This document shows positions 10,190 to 20,965 of a stretch of DNA of 64,000 nucleotides, piece by piece. Below the pieces are notes generated by a model. It was given only the letters and a program-made list of their open reading frames with translations. It was not told the DNA's origin and ran no database searches. The translations under genes and the position numbers were made by a program. Position 1 is the first letter of the stretch. Each line of letters starts with the position of its first letter. This DNA is from Lineus longissimus (lineage: Eukaryota > Nemertea > Pilidiophora > Heteronemertea > Lineidae), in the NCBI RefSeq assembly GCF_910592395.1, contig NC_088319.1, positions 7,256,001 to 7,320,000 of the forward strand, written 5' to 3'.

Positions 10190-11700
10190 TACAAGCTAAA
10201 ACTCTTTAATCATTCGGTGGGGGACATGGCCGTCTCTAACCAAATTCTGATCCTCATTCATGGAATTCCATGTCTTCTATAGGACAGGAAGCACTATAGA
10301 CCTTCATGTTATATTCTTACATTCATTGCCCCCTGCAAGCTGAAGTTCCTTAATGAACTTTAATCATTCGGTGGGGGACAAGGCTGTCTATAACAGACTT
10401 TTCTTTACCTCATTAATTTTTATGTTAGGAAGCACTAGATCTTCAAATCATATTCATCCAACTTCAAGTTTTCTTAGCTTAATTCAATGTACGAAATGTT
10501 TACTTGACTAGAGTAATTCTTTCCCTGATGACCAGATATCGTTTATCTTACCTTAGTTCAGTGCTTCTCTAACTGACTTATTAAATGTTCCTCAGTAGCT
10601 GAATTTACATCTTCTTAGCTTCATTCATTGTCAGAAATGTTTGCTTGAGTCATTCTCCCTCCAGACGACAGCAATAACCAGGATGATATCATTGCTTTCA
10701 ATCTTACCTTCATTGCTTCTTCCAAACAAAAACTGTTCTTCTCAATCATTGTATTCCAATCGTTCGGTGGGGGACATGACCGTCTCTAACCGACTTCCTC
10801 AGTCACTGAATTTAGGTCTCCTAAATCTAAGCTTCATTCATATCATTGTCAGAAATGTTTACTTGAGTCATTCTTCTCCAGACGACAGCAATGACCACAC
10901 AGGATGATATTGCTTTAAATCTTACCTTCATTGTTTCTTCCAAACAAAAACTCTTCTTATCAATGATTGTTGTATTCCAAGCATTCAGTAGGGGACATGG
11001 CCGTCTCTAAGCGACTTCTTCAGTCACTGAATTTTGGTCTTCTTAGCTTTATTCATATCATTGTCAGAAATGTTTACTTGAGTCATTCTTCTCCAGACGA
11101 CAGCAATGATGACACAGGATGATATTGCTTTCAATCTTACCTTCATTGCTTCTTCCAAACAAAAACTCTTCTTCTCAAACACTGTTGTATTCCAAGCGTT
11201 CGGTGGGGGACATGGCCGTCTCTAACCGACTTCCTCAGTCACTGAATTTAGATTTTCTTAGCTTTATTCATTTTTTAGAAATGATTACTGGAGTCATTCT
11301 TCCCCCGACGACAGCAATAACCAGAATGATATTGCTTTAAATCTTACCCTCATTGCTTCTTCCAAGCAAACTCTTCTTCTCAATCATTGTATTCCAAGCG
11401 TTCGGTGGGGGACATGACCGTCTCTAACCAACTTCCTGTTCCTCAGTCACTTAATTTAGGTCTTCTTGGCTTTATTAATTTTCAGAAATGTTTATTTGAG
11501 TCACTCTTCCCCTGATGACAGCAATGACCAGGATATCGTTTATCTTACCTTCATTGTTTCTTCCATTCCAAATCAAAACTCTTCTTCTCAATCATTTTTG
11601 TATGTCAATAGTTCGGTGGGGGACATGATCGTCTCTAACCGACTTCCTGTTCCTCAGTCATTGACGTTGTACTTCAATCATTCGGTGCGGTACATGGCCC
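10190..11700 (+). repeat. Satellite, ~200-220-bp unit, about six to seven copies
   Basis: The phrase TCGGTGGGGGACATG(G/A)CCGTCTC recurs near 10215, 10365, 10758, 10982, 11200, 11400 and 11608, with a further variant at 11677. Between copies the same filler repeats (GACGACAGCAATGACCA, CTTACCTTCATTGCTTC). Copies differ by small indels. Short frames across it are repeats of each other and are not genes. Confidence 0.9.
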
Positions 11701-12057
11701 TGTCTCTCATCAACCTTCTGATTCAAGTTAGCAAGGGAGCGCACTTCAGCAAGAAACCCAATTCCTACAAAGTGGAACAAAAATGCATACCATTTGCATT
11801 AAATGTAAGTGATAACCAAGCAGTCAAGGTGGTTGGGGAGAACAGAAAATAATGCAATTTAAGGTTAAGCACCGATGGCGATATGCATGTGTTTCTTCCC
11901 ATTTTCCCTTTGAATTCAGAAGAATTGACTAGGGAACAAAATTGACACTGTCAAGTGAAAGTACATGTACCGTGTACAGAAAAAACTCTGTTGCTTTTAA
12001 TTATTCTTACCTTGTGATTAATTCCTTTAAAATTAATTAGATTACATTCTATTGCAG

Positions 12058-13774
12058 AAAATGAATCGGATTTTTGTGATGGACTCCCGGGGATTGAAGT
12101 TGCGGCATCAACGGCCAATATATGCAAATGAACAATGGATTGTCAAGCCGGGAGGGACCATCCAAGCACTGCAATCGAAAGCAGAGGATGCAGTAGAAAA
12201 GCTTCAACAACTTGGAGTGGCTGATTCCCAAATTCAAATCATCCTTGGGGCAGGAATTTGCAACCTGACAGAGAAAAAGAGGAGCAATTCAGGAGTTGAA
12301 GTCAATTACAATGCCAATGGCAATGCACACAAAACAATAGAAGCAATTAATCACTTTAAGGATCAATTTGAACTCCTTGGAGTTCTGGTGATCCCTATAC
12401 CACCTGTCTCAATAATCAAGTACAATGATTATCTAATAAAACATGGAAAGTTACATATTCCTGAAATTTCACAGGCAGCGCTGACATTACAGCAACGTGG
12501 ACTTGAAAATGATATAGAAATCAATAGTCATATCTGGAGCGTCAACTGGTTAGCAGGATTAAAGACTCCAAGATGGGAGAGGGACCTCCTGAAATTTCAG
12601 GTAGGGAGCCTAAACATCTAAAATGAAGCACTCAAGGCTGTGGAGCAGACCAGCAAATAACACTCCACTATCCTTCTTTCTAATGTTCATTGTACAATTT
12701 CAACGTAAACTAGTCTAAAAGTCATCAACCTACCATGAGCTAAACAGAGCATTTATATTGCTTTTTTAAGATTTTTTTTCAGTTACCTTTTGATGGTCAC
12801 TTCCATAAGCCACTGTAATCAGTAGAATTCTTGAAGTGAAATGCTCGAGTAATAAAAGGCTTGATATCTGGTGGCAATTACAACATGCTTTACTAGCGTA
12901 ACTGCTGTAACTGCTCCCCATGCCTTGAGAATTTCTCGTAATTTTTTTTTTTTACTCCATATTTCAGGTAAAAAGAGGAAAGCGGTGCAAGAAACATACC
13001 TACCATGACTTGTACGATGGCGTACACCCGACGAACGCCCTAGCCGGAAAATGGCTCAAATACCTGATTAGAGCCGTCGAAGATCAAGGAATTGCCAATG
13101 TAAAGTCATCGGACCGGTTCTTAAAATTAGCATGGCTGTTGGGTTTTCAGAGGGAATGAAAAGATTGATGGAAAGTCATGAAAAACCATCATTCTTAATC
13201 TTAGCTCAATAGCTATATGAAATTTTTATGAAAATTGTATTACTCAATCCAAAGATACTCATACAAGGCTGCTCACTTTGGAGGTCCACTATATGTCTGT
13301 ACTGTGTAGTGACTTTGCCAATTCACAAAAACTTAACGAACCTAACGAATTGCTTCAACTGCTCGCTACCCCAGGATTTTTTTTTTCTGATTTTTTTTAT
13401 TTTAACCTCTGAATAGGCTTTATTTTTAGTGATTCTGCTTGTCTACTTACTTTCTAGCACCACTCAAATTCTTCTCCAGTCCACGGTCCAGATTGGTTGA
13501 TGTCAGTCACACTTTCCATTTGCAGGCCCCAATCAACGTTCAGGAGGAAGATGATGATGATGATAATGATGATGTTGGTCTAATTGACTGTGGGCCAGTC
13601 AACTGCTTCTCAATAGTAGAAGACCATATTCCTACCGGTACAACTGAAGATGCAAATGAACAGGAGATGGGATTCCTGCTCGACCTCGATCCTGGAACGG
13701 AGAATGTCGACAGTGAATGTGAGGAAGAAAATCACTGGGATTTCAAGCAGAAGAAGGCAAGTCACTTAGCATAG
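12058..13774 (+). CDS. SGNH-hydrolase-like protein, spliced
   Basis: Three exons can be joined in frame: 12058-12600, 12968-13099 and 13526-13774. Each junction has consensus ends (TTGCAG/, CAG/GTAGGG; TTTCAG/, AAT/GTAAAG; TTTGCAG/). An upstream exon ending at 11804 (AAT/GTAAGT, phase 0) is plausible. SGNH-like blocks appear in order: FVMDSRG (block I, Ser), PGGTIQAL (block II, Gly), ILGAGICNL (block III position, where Asn is usual), and in exon 2 DGVHPTNALAGKW, the C-terminal Asp-x-x-His block. SGNH enzymes are esterases or lipases, but SGNH-fold ORFs of unknown role also occur in animal transposons. Exon 3 is acidic (QEEDDDDDNDD) and ends at TAG 13772; a GC donor (AAG/GCAAGT) just before could continue it. 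There is no signal peptide. Whether it is a host gene or an element gene is open. Confidence 0.6.
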
Positions 13775-14790
13775 GTCTTAATTTACTTATATTCATAGGT
13801 TGCGGTAGGCTAGGCCATTTAGTATTTACGTCATGACGCTAGACCCCTGTAAAAAGTGGCGATACAATATCGTACGACGTTACAGATTGAGAAGTAGTCC
13901 GAGGCCTACATTTTTCATACGACTTACGAGTAGGCCCACATTGTATTTAAGGCCTATTTGTAATAGGCTACTTTTATGAAACGGAGGCGTTACATTTAGT
14001 GACTCAGGCCTCCCCTATTGCACAAATCACACTCACAGGCCACGGAATCATGTTCCCCCAGCCAAGGCACTGACAAACCCCACCAAAGGGAAAGGCAAAA
14101 GTAAAAACCGAGATAGTCATGATGACCACTCAGTCAATGAGTCATGAAGTCCAACTTCGACCAAGGCACTAATCTGACACAGCCTCCTTGTCATGCTTGT
14201 CATTCTTGATCAATCCTCCCTACCAGCTCCAGTCCCTACATTTCTCCATCGTAGTGTCTTGACCCCCATCCCCATGTCATGATGTGGGCCATGGCCTTGG
14301 CCAACCACACATGCACACAGCCGACAGCATGACTGACAGTCCATGTCGCGCGCCATGCATTGCGTGCAATACACATCTGACATATGCCCCACATCGCACA
14401 TGTGCATGAATGAACGTCGAACGTCTTGCAAGCTCTGAAGAAGCGGACGACGAAAAATGAAAAGGTGTATAAAATTTTAAAGACTAATCATTAATACTTA
14501 TCATAATCATGGATTGGCACAATAAGATGACATGGTCTATAATCTTCTGGTGTGTGCTGTGAGGAACGAGGACGGCATCTTAAAGCTCATGCTGCCATCC
14601 GATGCCGCGTGCGGACGCTGGGACGCAAGGTCACCGGCTCCTTTCCTTAACCAATCAAAATAGCTTCTAGATTTTAAATTCGACCTTATAAATCTCGACC
14701 ATGTCCGAACATACATTAGGACACGCGAAGACTGCCGAATTTACGAAAATGACATCATCAAACGACACCAGCGCCTCTAGTATCAAGATT
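13775..14790. other. No gene recognised
   Basis: Short ORFs only. The phrase CCCCATGCCCATGTCATG of repeat A has a faint echo near 14265-14285 (CCCCATCCCCATGTCATGATG), but the match is too short to call a copy. Confidence 0.5.
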
Positions 14791-14796
14791 GTTATA

Positions 14797-14901
14797 GGGA
14801 CCGTCTCAAAACTAAACCAATACACGATTTTAGGGACCGTCTCAAAACTAAACCAATGCACGATTTTAGGGACCGTCTCAAAACTAAACCAATGCACAAA
14901 T
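14797..14901 (+). repeat. 36-bp tandem repeat, about 3 copies
   Basis: The unit GGGACCGTCTCAAAACTAAA plus 16 bases (CCAATGCACGATTTTA) occurs three times, the last one shortened. Because 36 is a multiple of three, it gives a repeated FETVPKI reading on the minus strand; I do not regard that as coding. Confidence 0.9.
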
Positions 14902-15000
14902 TTTTTCTTTTATTTTCAGGGAAACGACAGTGCCACTGGTAATCAGCGTGTGGTGCTTCAGAAAAAAGTGTTGTAACTTTTTCATGTAAATTCTGTTAAT

Positions 15001-15034
15001 ACACTGGAAAATGATTTTAATCATTTTCCAGTGT
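15001..15034. repeat. Perfect 16-bp inverted repeat with 2-bp loop
   Basis: ACACTGGAAAATGATT is followed after TT by its exact reverse complement. It could form a hairpin. There is no T-run and no adjacent gene, so I do not call it a terminator. Confidence 0.85.
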
Positions 15035-15424
15035 AAAAAACTATAAAGTATAAATTCATTGGTAAGTTGCCTGGTTATCAGGTACATGGAGTAATACACT
15101 CCAAGTCAGGTATAACATCGTAATCCTTTGAAAATTTCATAGCGATAGTAGCCTAATAGTCGTCAACCATCTCCCTAAATCTAAAGAATAGATGATCTGA
15201 GATTCTATTCTCAACAATCACAGACAATAGGCTACTAAAATCATTATCGTGGGCTCATCATGGCCTCGGGGAAAGGGGCTTCTTCTACTAACCGGCTGAT
15301 TTATTTATGTTTACCCAGTTCTTTTTCTCATTTCAGATAGACCATGGACGTTGATTGATTTTAGAAATTCATCTCTTCACTGTTTGGCAAAGTTCTGTTA
15401 TTATTTTAGATTGGACTGTAAATA

Positions 15425-15725
15425 TGTAACCCGAAACAGGAGTTGTATATATTTGATGGCCGTGATTAATCTTGGTACACTACCTCTTCACTGCCGGTCG
15501 ACTGGATTTCTTACGAATTCATTCTTGTAAATAACTGCTGATGGCTATTGATGGATCTGGTAAAATGTAACTTGAGTTGTAAATAGTTGATGGCCGTTGA
15601 CATGGGCTAGCTGCTGATTAATCTTGAACATTTAACCTCTTTACTGCCGATCGACTGGATTTAAATAAAACATCATTAATTCATACTTGTAAATAACTGC
15701 TTGTTGATGATGGATCTGGATAGTT
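15425..15725 (+). repeat. Imperfect tandem duplication, ~170-bp unit
   Basis: Two blocks share TTGTAAATAACTGC, TGATGGATCTGG, TTGATGGCCGT and ACTGCCG(G/A)TCGACTGGATTT in the same order. They lie just upstream of repeat C and the endonuclease fragment and may be part of the 5' region of that retrotransposon. Confidence 0.65.
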
Positions 15726-15814
15726 TCACCTCTTCACTCGCACTAATGGACAAGCTGAGCTTAGAGTAAGAGCAGAGAGACAGACTACAGAGCATGCAGG
15801 TAAATAATATCTCA

Positions 15815-16147
15815 GGAAAGGGGTCGGCTAAGATCTTTTTGAATTCAAATCCTACACTTGGGTCTTGGGATCATCATGCTTATCTCCGGGCACAAGTATC
15901 TATCCTCCTGTTGTGTTAAGTTTCCATCCCACATTCTCCCCACCTATTTTCTATACTGCGTCAGCGTCTATTGGGTCGACTGCCATGATGGCATCATCCT
16001 AACTATATCCCCCCTCTCCCACCCACCAACTACTCGCCATCAATCACTGACATTGTGTGCTAGCCAACTGCTTCTTCGGTCAACTGCCATGATGGCATCA
16101 TCCTAACTATATACCCCCCCCCCCCCACCGAGTCTTCTCGCTCACCA
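15815..16147 (+). repeat. Dispersed repeat C, copy 1 (possible LINE 5' region)
   Basis: It matches 18717-19085: GGGTCGGCTAAG, CACTTGGGTCTTG, CTTATCTCCGGGCA, the doublet CAACTGCCATGATGGCATCA and a poly-C run before CCGAGTCTTCTCGC. At this copy it runs directly into the endonuclease frame. At the second copy the endonuclease is missing. Confidence 0.8.
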
Positions 16148-17275
16148 GCCCTATTAACGAAATGCTCCCTATCAAGTACAACATCTTCAGAAAGGACCGA
16201 AATGCCAAAAACCTAGGAGGTGGTGTGATGATTGCAGTGAAAAGCGAAATCGCGAGCAGCATCATGCCAAACCTGGACACAGATTGTGAAATCCTCTGGG
16301 TCCAGATCAGCCTGAAGGTGGATAAGAACATAGTCATTGGAGGTTTCTACCATCCCCACACAGCCAACTCAACCAGCTGTGATGCCTTCGAAACCGCTCT
16401 GCAGCACCTACCTCCGTCCGCCACCACCAACTTATGGATAGCCGGAGACTTCAACCTCCCAGATATCGACTGGAGATCCAACTCAATGAAGAAGGATGCC
16501 AGCAACGTAGGGATACAGCGTCGTTTCCAAGATATCTTTGATGATGCAGGACTGACCCAAATGATCACCGAACCAACCAGAGCCAACAACACCCTAGATC
16601 TCTTTCTCACCAACAACGAGACACTAATATCCAACTGGAAAGTAGTTGAAGGCATATCGGACCACGACAAAGCGGTTCTCATCGACGGTCTTCTCCCCCC
16701 GCACAGGCTCAAGCAGACACCAAGACAAATCCCTCTGTATAAAAAGGCGGATTGGTCTAAAATGGAACACGCCATGGACAACGTCTACAATGAGCTGAGG
16801 GCCAAAGCAGGAAGCACTGTCGAAATGATGTGGACATCCCTTAAGAACGCACTATCGGATGCCATCAGCGCCAACATACCACACAAGACCGCCAGGCGCA
16901 AAGATCAAAAGCCGTGGATAACGAATCCCATACGCAAGCTGATGAAGAAGAGCACAGCACTAAGCAAAAGAAAGCACAAGAACAACTACTCACATCAGGA
17001 CAGTCAAAAACATCGTGAACTGAGGCAGGGCCAAGATACAAAAGAAGATCAGACAGTCCTACTGGATTTACATCGAAGACATCCTCACCCCAAACACCAA
17101 TAGCATGGAGGACAGGACAAAAGCAAACAAGAGGTTTTGGACCCTAATCAAACACACCAAGAGGGACAGCATAGGAATACCGCAGATGAAGAGCCCTAAC
17201 GGCGATACGGTGGTAGACAGTCAAGGGAAGGCAGAGCTTCTAAATAACCAGTTCCTGTCTGTATTCAGCAGAGGG
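16120..17275 (+). pseudogene. Non-LTR retrotransposon endonuclease fragment
   Basis: The main frame (16162-17103) has the apurinic-type endonuclease motifs YNIFRKDR, LGGGVMIAVKS, WIAGDFNLPDIDW and GISDHDKAV, which fit the later catalytic blocks of CR1/Jockey-like elements. The N-terminal blocks with the first Asn and Glu are absent, so the copy is 5' truncated within the domain. A frameshift near 17030 moves the linker between endonuclease and RT (FWTLIKHTKRD, LLNNQFLSVFS) to another frame. At about 17275 the element stops and a minisatellite begins, so there is no RT. The endonuclease nicks target DNA to prime reverse transcription; this copy cannot be active. The exact clade is not determined. 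Confidence 0.85.
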
Positions 17276-17280
17276 TTTAC

Positions 17281-17510
17281 TGTCGTTTCGCTACATTGCC
17301 AGTTCGCTACCTGTCGTTTCGCTACATGTGGCGGTCGTTTCGCTACATGGTAGGTCGTTTCGCTACATGGGTGGAGTCGTTTCGCTACATGATGGGTACG
17401 GTCGTTTCGCTACATGGAGGACGTTTCGCTACATGGGTGGAGTTGTTTCGCTACATGGATGTAGGTAATTTCGCTACATCGTAGGTCGTTTCGCTACATG
17501 GGTGGAGTCA
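17281..17510 (+). repeat. Minisatellite of GTCGTTTCGCTACAT units
   Basis: About ten copies of the core TCGTTTCGCTACAT are separated by short variable spacers (GGTGGA, GATGGGTACG, GTAGG and others), giving a period of roughly 17-28 bases. It starts exactly where the endonuclease fragment ends. Confidence 0.9.
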
Positions 17511-17934
17511 TTATTTTTTCAAGTTTGTGCTAAACTCCGGGCTAAATATTTGTTGTGAATTTAGGGAAAAAATGCTCGAGTATACTACAATCAAGATGTA
17601 CAGACCGGGGGAGCTGGCGGTACGTACCCATAAGTCTTTGCGGTAGTCTCGCGCGTACCGGATATAACCCATCAAGCTTTTCTCCTTCAGAGAAATACTG
17701 CGTTGCGCTCAAGTGCCTTATAAGGCTCGGCGGAAAGCCCCCCACATGGCACTTTCAAAGTCAATAACGATGTTATCGACGCGAACCTCTCCGACAATCT
17801 CCTTCAAACTTTGCAAGATTGCTTTATAAACGCGCTTTTTTCGGCCGGACATCAATGCAAACGCGAGGGGCAACTGTTTTAAAGCTGACATTAATGAGTC
17901 ACACCACCATCGGCCTCACTCAGACAGCTGTGCA

Positions 17935-18375
17935 AAAACATTGCTGAGAAAAACAGGGCCGAATCAAAGTGTAACGATACCCTGGGGCGAATCGAAATGC
18001 ATTAAACAACAAGCTGCATCGCTGCCAGAGATTATTTTTCTCTTTCTGCGAAGAAATCGTGCTTTGAACTGGCAAAAATTCCGCAAAAGATTTTCCGTCT
18101 GCTAACTTTTCCGTAGTTTCAAGCGCACCAACATGATCGGTCTGGGGCTGCCCGTTTCGACGACGATTCCGTCAATATCATGGGATGTGACAATATGTCG
18201 ACGGTCTGGTTCCATTAATAATGCAATAATCTTGAAAGTACATTGGTCTCAATGTCTATTTCTCCGTTTTCATGACAAAATCCTACCTTGAAACCTGAAA
18301 CCACTCGTCCACAACACAAGCCATTTCTATTTTCAGAAAGCGCATGCGCACTAACTCAAACGCACGCGCTGACCT
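17935..18375 (+). repeat. Dispersed repeat B, copy 2
   Basis: Counterpart of 1434-1905, with small indels such as an extra CTTTCT near 18040. Confidence 0.75.
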
Positions 18376-18716
18376 CAGGTCTCACTAGCCGGTGCGGAGG
18401 CCAGGCCTACCTGCCTCCAAAAATGACGCGACGTCATTTCATGCATACCCCTGTTCCAGCGGCTGTAGACTTGGCAGTACCTTACTCTCACACAAACCTA
18501 TACATTTCTGAATAGCTTGTCTCTTGTAGAATACATCTGACCGAGTTTCAACGTCGTCTAGACTTACAGTCATGCATAGACTGATGTAGCACAATGCATG
18601 AGACACCCTGTATATATAACGCAAATTTGAAAAATTTCACCTCTATGCCTTATAACTTCAAGATTAACACCTGATCACCACTGGCTAGTGAGACCTCAAA
18701 CTATTCAGGACGGGGG

Positions 18717-19085
18717 GGGGGGGGGTCGGCTAAGGTGTTTTTGAATTAGAATATAAATCTTAATTACACTTGGGTCTTGTGATCATTATGCTTATCTCCG
18801 GGCAAAAATACCTATCCTTCTCCTGTTGTGTTTAGTTTCCCACATTCTCCCCACTTATTTTCTATACTGCGACAGCGTCTATTGGGTCAACTGCCATGAT
18901 GGCATCATCCTAACTATATCCCCCCTCTCCCACCCACCAACTACTCGCCATCAATCATTGACATTGTGTGCTAGCCAACTGCTTCTTCTGTCAACTGCCA
19001 TGATGGCATCATCCTAACTATATACCCCCCCCCCCCACCGAGTCTTCTCGCTCACCAGCCCTATTAACGAAGAGCTCCCTATATC
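18717..19085 (+). repeat. Dispersed repeat C, copy 2
   Basis: Counterpart of 15815-16147, preceded by a 14-base G run. It keeps CCGAGTCTTCTCGCTCACC and then departs from copy 1 where the endonuclease frame would start. Confidence 0.8.
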
Positions 19086-19312
19086 AAGGCCTGAGCCTTC
19101 CTCATATTAGTGTCTTATTACATCACACGACTGCCATACCCTGTGACGAAATTGAATTAGGTCACTCATGTCAATTTCAATCTAAGAATGAAAGAAACCT
19201 GACCATGATTGTGGAGAAATATGGATATAAACCTGAAACTCACAATTTTCTATAGGGGTGACAACCATTTTGCCCAACAGTGTAGTATACAAGACTAGCA
19301 CGTGTCATTGTT

Positions 19313-19430
19313 TACCTCATTATAATAACGGATTTTCATTGGTTCCTGGAGGAGGTTGACATACCCTCCCCATCCCCATGCCCATGTCTGCATGTGTACA
19401 TATCGACAGATTGTGAAGAAAAATACGCAG
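19313..19430 (+). repeat. Dispersed repeat A, copy 2
   Basis: Counterpart of 1124-1250, with the shared stretch CATATCGACAGATTGT at its end. Confidence 0.75.
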
Positions 19431-19603
19431 CAAATCCATTCATTTTGTCATCACACAATTTTTCATTCTCTGAATATATCACTCCTACAATCCGAAATGT
19501 GCTTTCAAAGACCTATAGGCCTAAACGCGTTTTTTCTGTTTATCTGTTCTTTTTATTTCGCGCACTGCTAATGCCGCAAGTACCACGGCGCGAGATAAAA
19601 GGA

Positions 19604-19862
19604 AGAGACTAGAGAAGCAGGTCCAGGACAGATTGCCGCGAAAATTTATAAATAGTTCGGGAAACTTATAACATCCTCTTGCAGCATCCTCTTGCAAACA
19701 GGGCCTACTCCTTACGCATCTTTCTGATTGAGGGAGTAAACATATCGAGGCCACATATCGAGTGATCGATGGCCGGATTTGTCAGGATGTCAAGCCAGCT
19801 TCCCAAACTATTTATAAATTTTCGCGGCAATCTGTCCTGGACCTGCTTCTCTAGCCTCTTCC
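19604..19862. repeat. Inverted repeat, ~60-bp arms, 130-bp spacer
   Basis: The arm at 19604-19667 (AGAGAAGCAGGTCCAGGACA, then GATTGCCGCGAAAATTTATAA) is matched almost perfectly by the reverse complement at 19797-19862. This fits a MITE or foldback element. No target duplication was established. Confidence 0.75.
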
Positions 19863-19998
19863 GAGAAAAAACGAGATTGCAAGAAAGGTCCTCGTCCCTA
19901 AGATCCGTAAGGTGGAGTTTGCAAACCTAGTTTTTGAATAATCATCACCAGAAAACGATCTTAGTATGCCAACCTGATGCCAGATCCCGATTCCGCTT

Positions 19999-20965
19999 TT
20001 TAGCTCAGCTGACAAAGTCAGCGAAGCTGGTAATATTACTTAGGGAATGGTGTCCGTCCTTCCATCCTTCCATGTCAATTTTGGGCATTTTGTAACCGTA
20101 AGACCTAGGCACTTTGTTGACGCTGCTAAATTAGGAGTAGCCCAAGGGGAACTCAGAAACCAAAAATCAGCGCGATCCGACCTACATTCGGTGAATGAGG
20201 TCATCGGGAAGTTTAAACTTCTTTCCTTTATACCTCGGGCCACAGAGGAAATATTGTTTTCAAATCTGACCGAATATTTTTTAATAATTTTTCATTTTGA
20301 CTTGTAATGGAATTAGTTTAGTTTTCACCGCCAGTTGGCGCTACAGGCACATTTGACAGATTTTTTGACGATTCAAAAGCCCGGGTTATGGCGTATAGTT
20401 TTGTATTCTGCGCATTGAATTGGCCAGGGAACCAGGCTATATTTCAGCATACCCACTGTGACCAGTGTAAAGATAGAAGATTGATTTTGCAACAAGTAAC
20501 CAATTTTCTGCTAAAAAGTAGTCAAGTAGGCGATATTATCACTAGTTCCTTTCAGTGGGTAGTCATAAGGTCTTAAGGGAATACTTTCAGAAATTTTGTT
20601 CTTGAAAATTTGACAAATATTGTGAAAACGATATTGGAAGTGCACGCTCTGTTCGCGATGTATTTTGAAGTGGAGAATTCCCACAGTATGTGCAGTGAAT
20701 CGGCATGATTCTGTTTGCATATTAGTTTTTAGTACTACGATTCTTACATGAGTAAAAAGTAGACGTTTTAAGCAACACAATAATGTTACTCCCATAAAAA
20801 TTGATTGCAAATTGTCGGAGCTACGGCATTCTGTTCGGCAATTGTCTGATAAAAAACATTGGATGCTAATGCATGCCAAATGGCACACTTTAAAAAGCGT
20901 TCATTGGACAACGTAGGGAATCACCAGAAATGACGTCATCGCTGGTCTAAATCTTCTATATAATA
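19999..20965 (+). repeat. TTAGCTCAGCTGAC-family repeat, copy 1
   Basis: It starts TTAGCTCAGCTGACAAAGTC, followed by GTCCGTCCTTCCATCC and GGGCATTTTGTAACCGTAAG. Its distal part (AGTAGTCAAGTAGGCGATAT and the tract to AATGACGTCATCGCTGGTCT) matches 36299-37490. No gene is recognised inside. Confidence 0.75.

Noticed and set aside
10190-11700. Possible CRISPR-like array
   Set aside because: The unit is ~200-220 bases and the whole unit repeats, not a short repeat with unique spacers; the DNA is from an animal.
14667-14976. Repetitive ORFs with FETVPKI or KLNQCTILGTVS units
   Set aside because: Translation of the 36-bp tandem repeat, with no conserved domain.
15001-15034. Hairpin as a transcription terminator
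   Set aside because: No gene upstream on either strand and no U-tract; terminators of that kind are bacterial.
17281-17510. Possible CRISPR array with 14-15-base repeats
   Set aside because: Spacers are only 2-14 bases and mostly similar; there are no cas genes.
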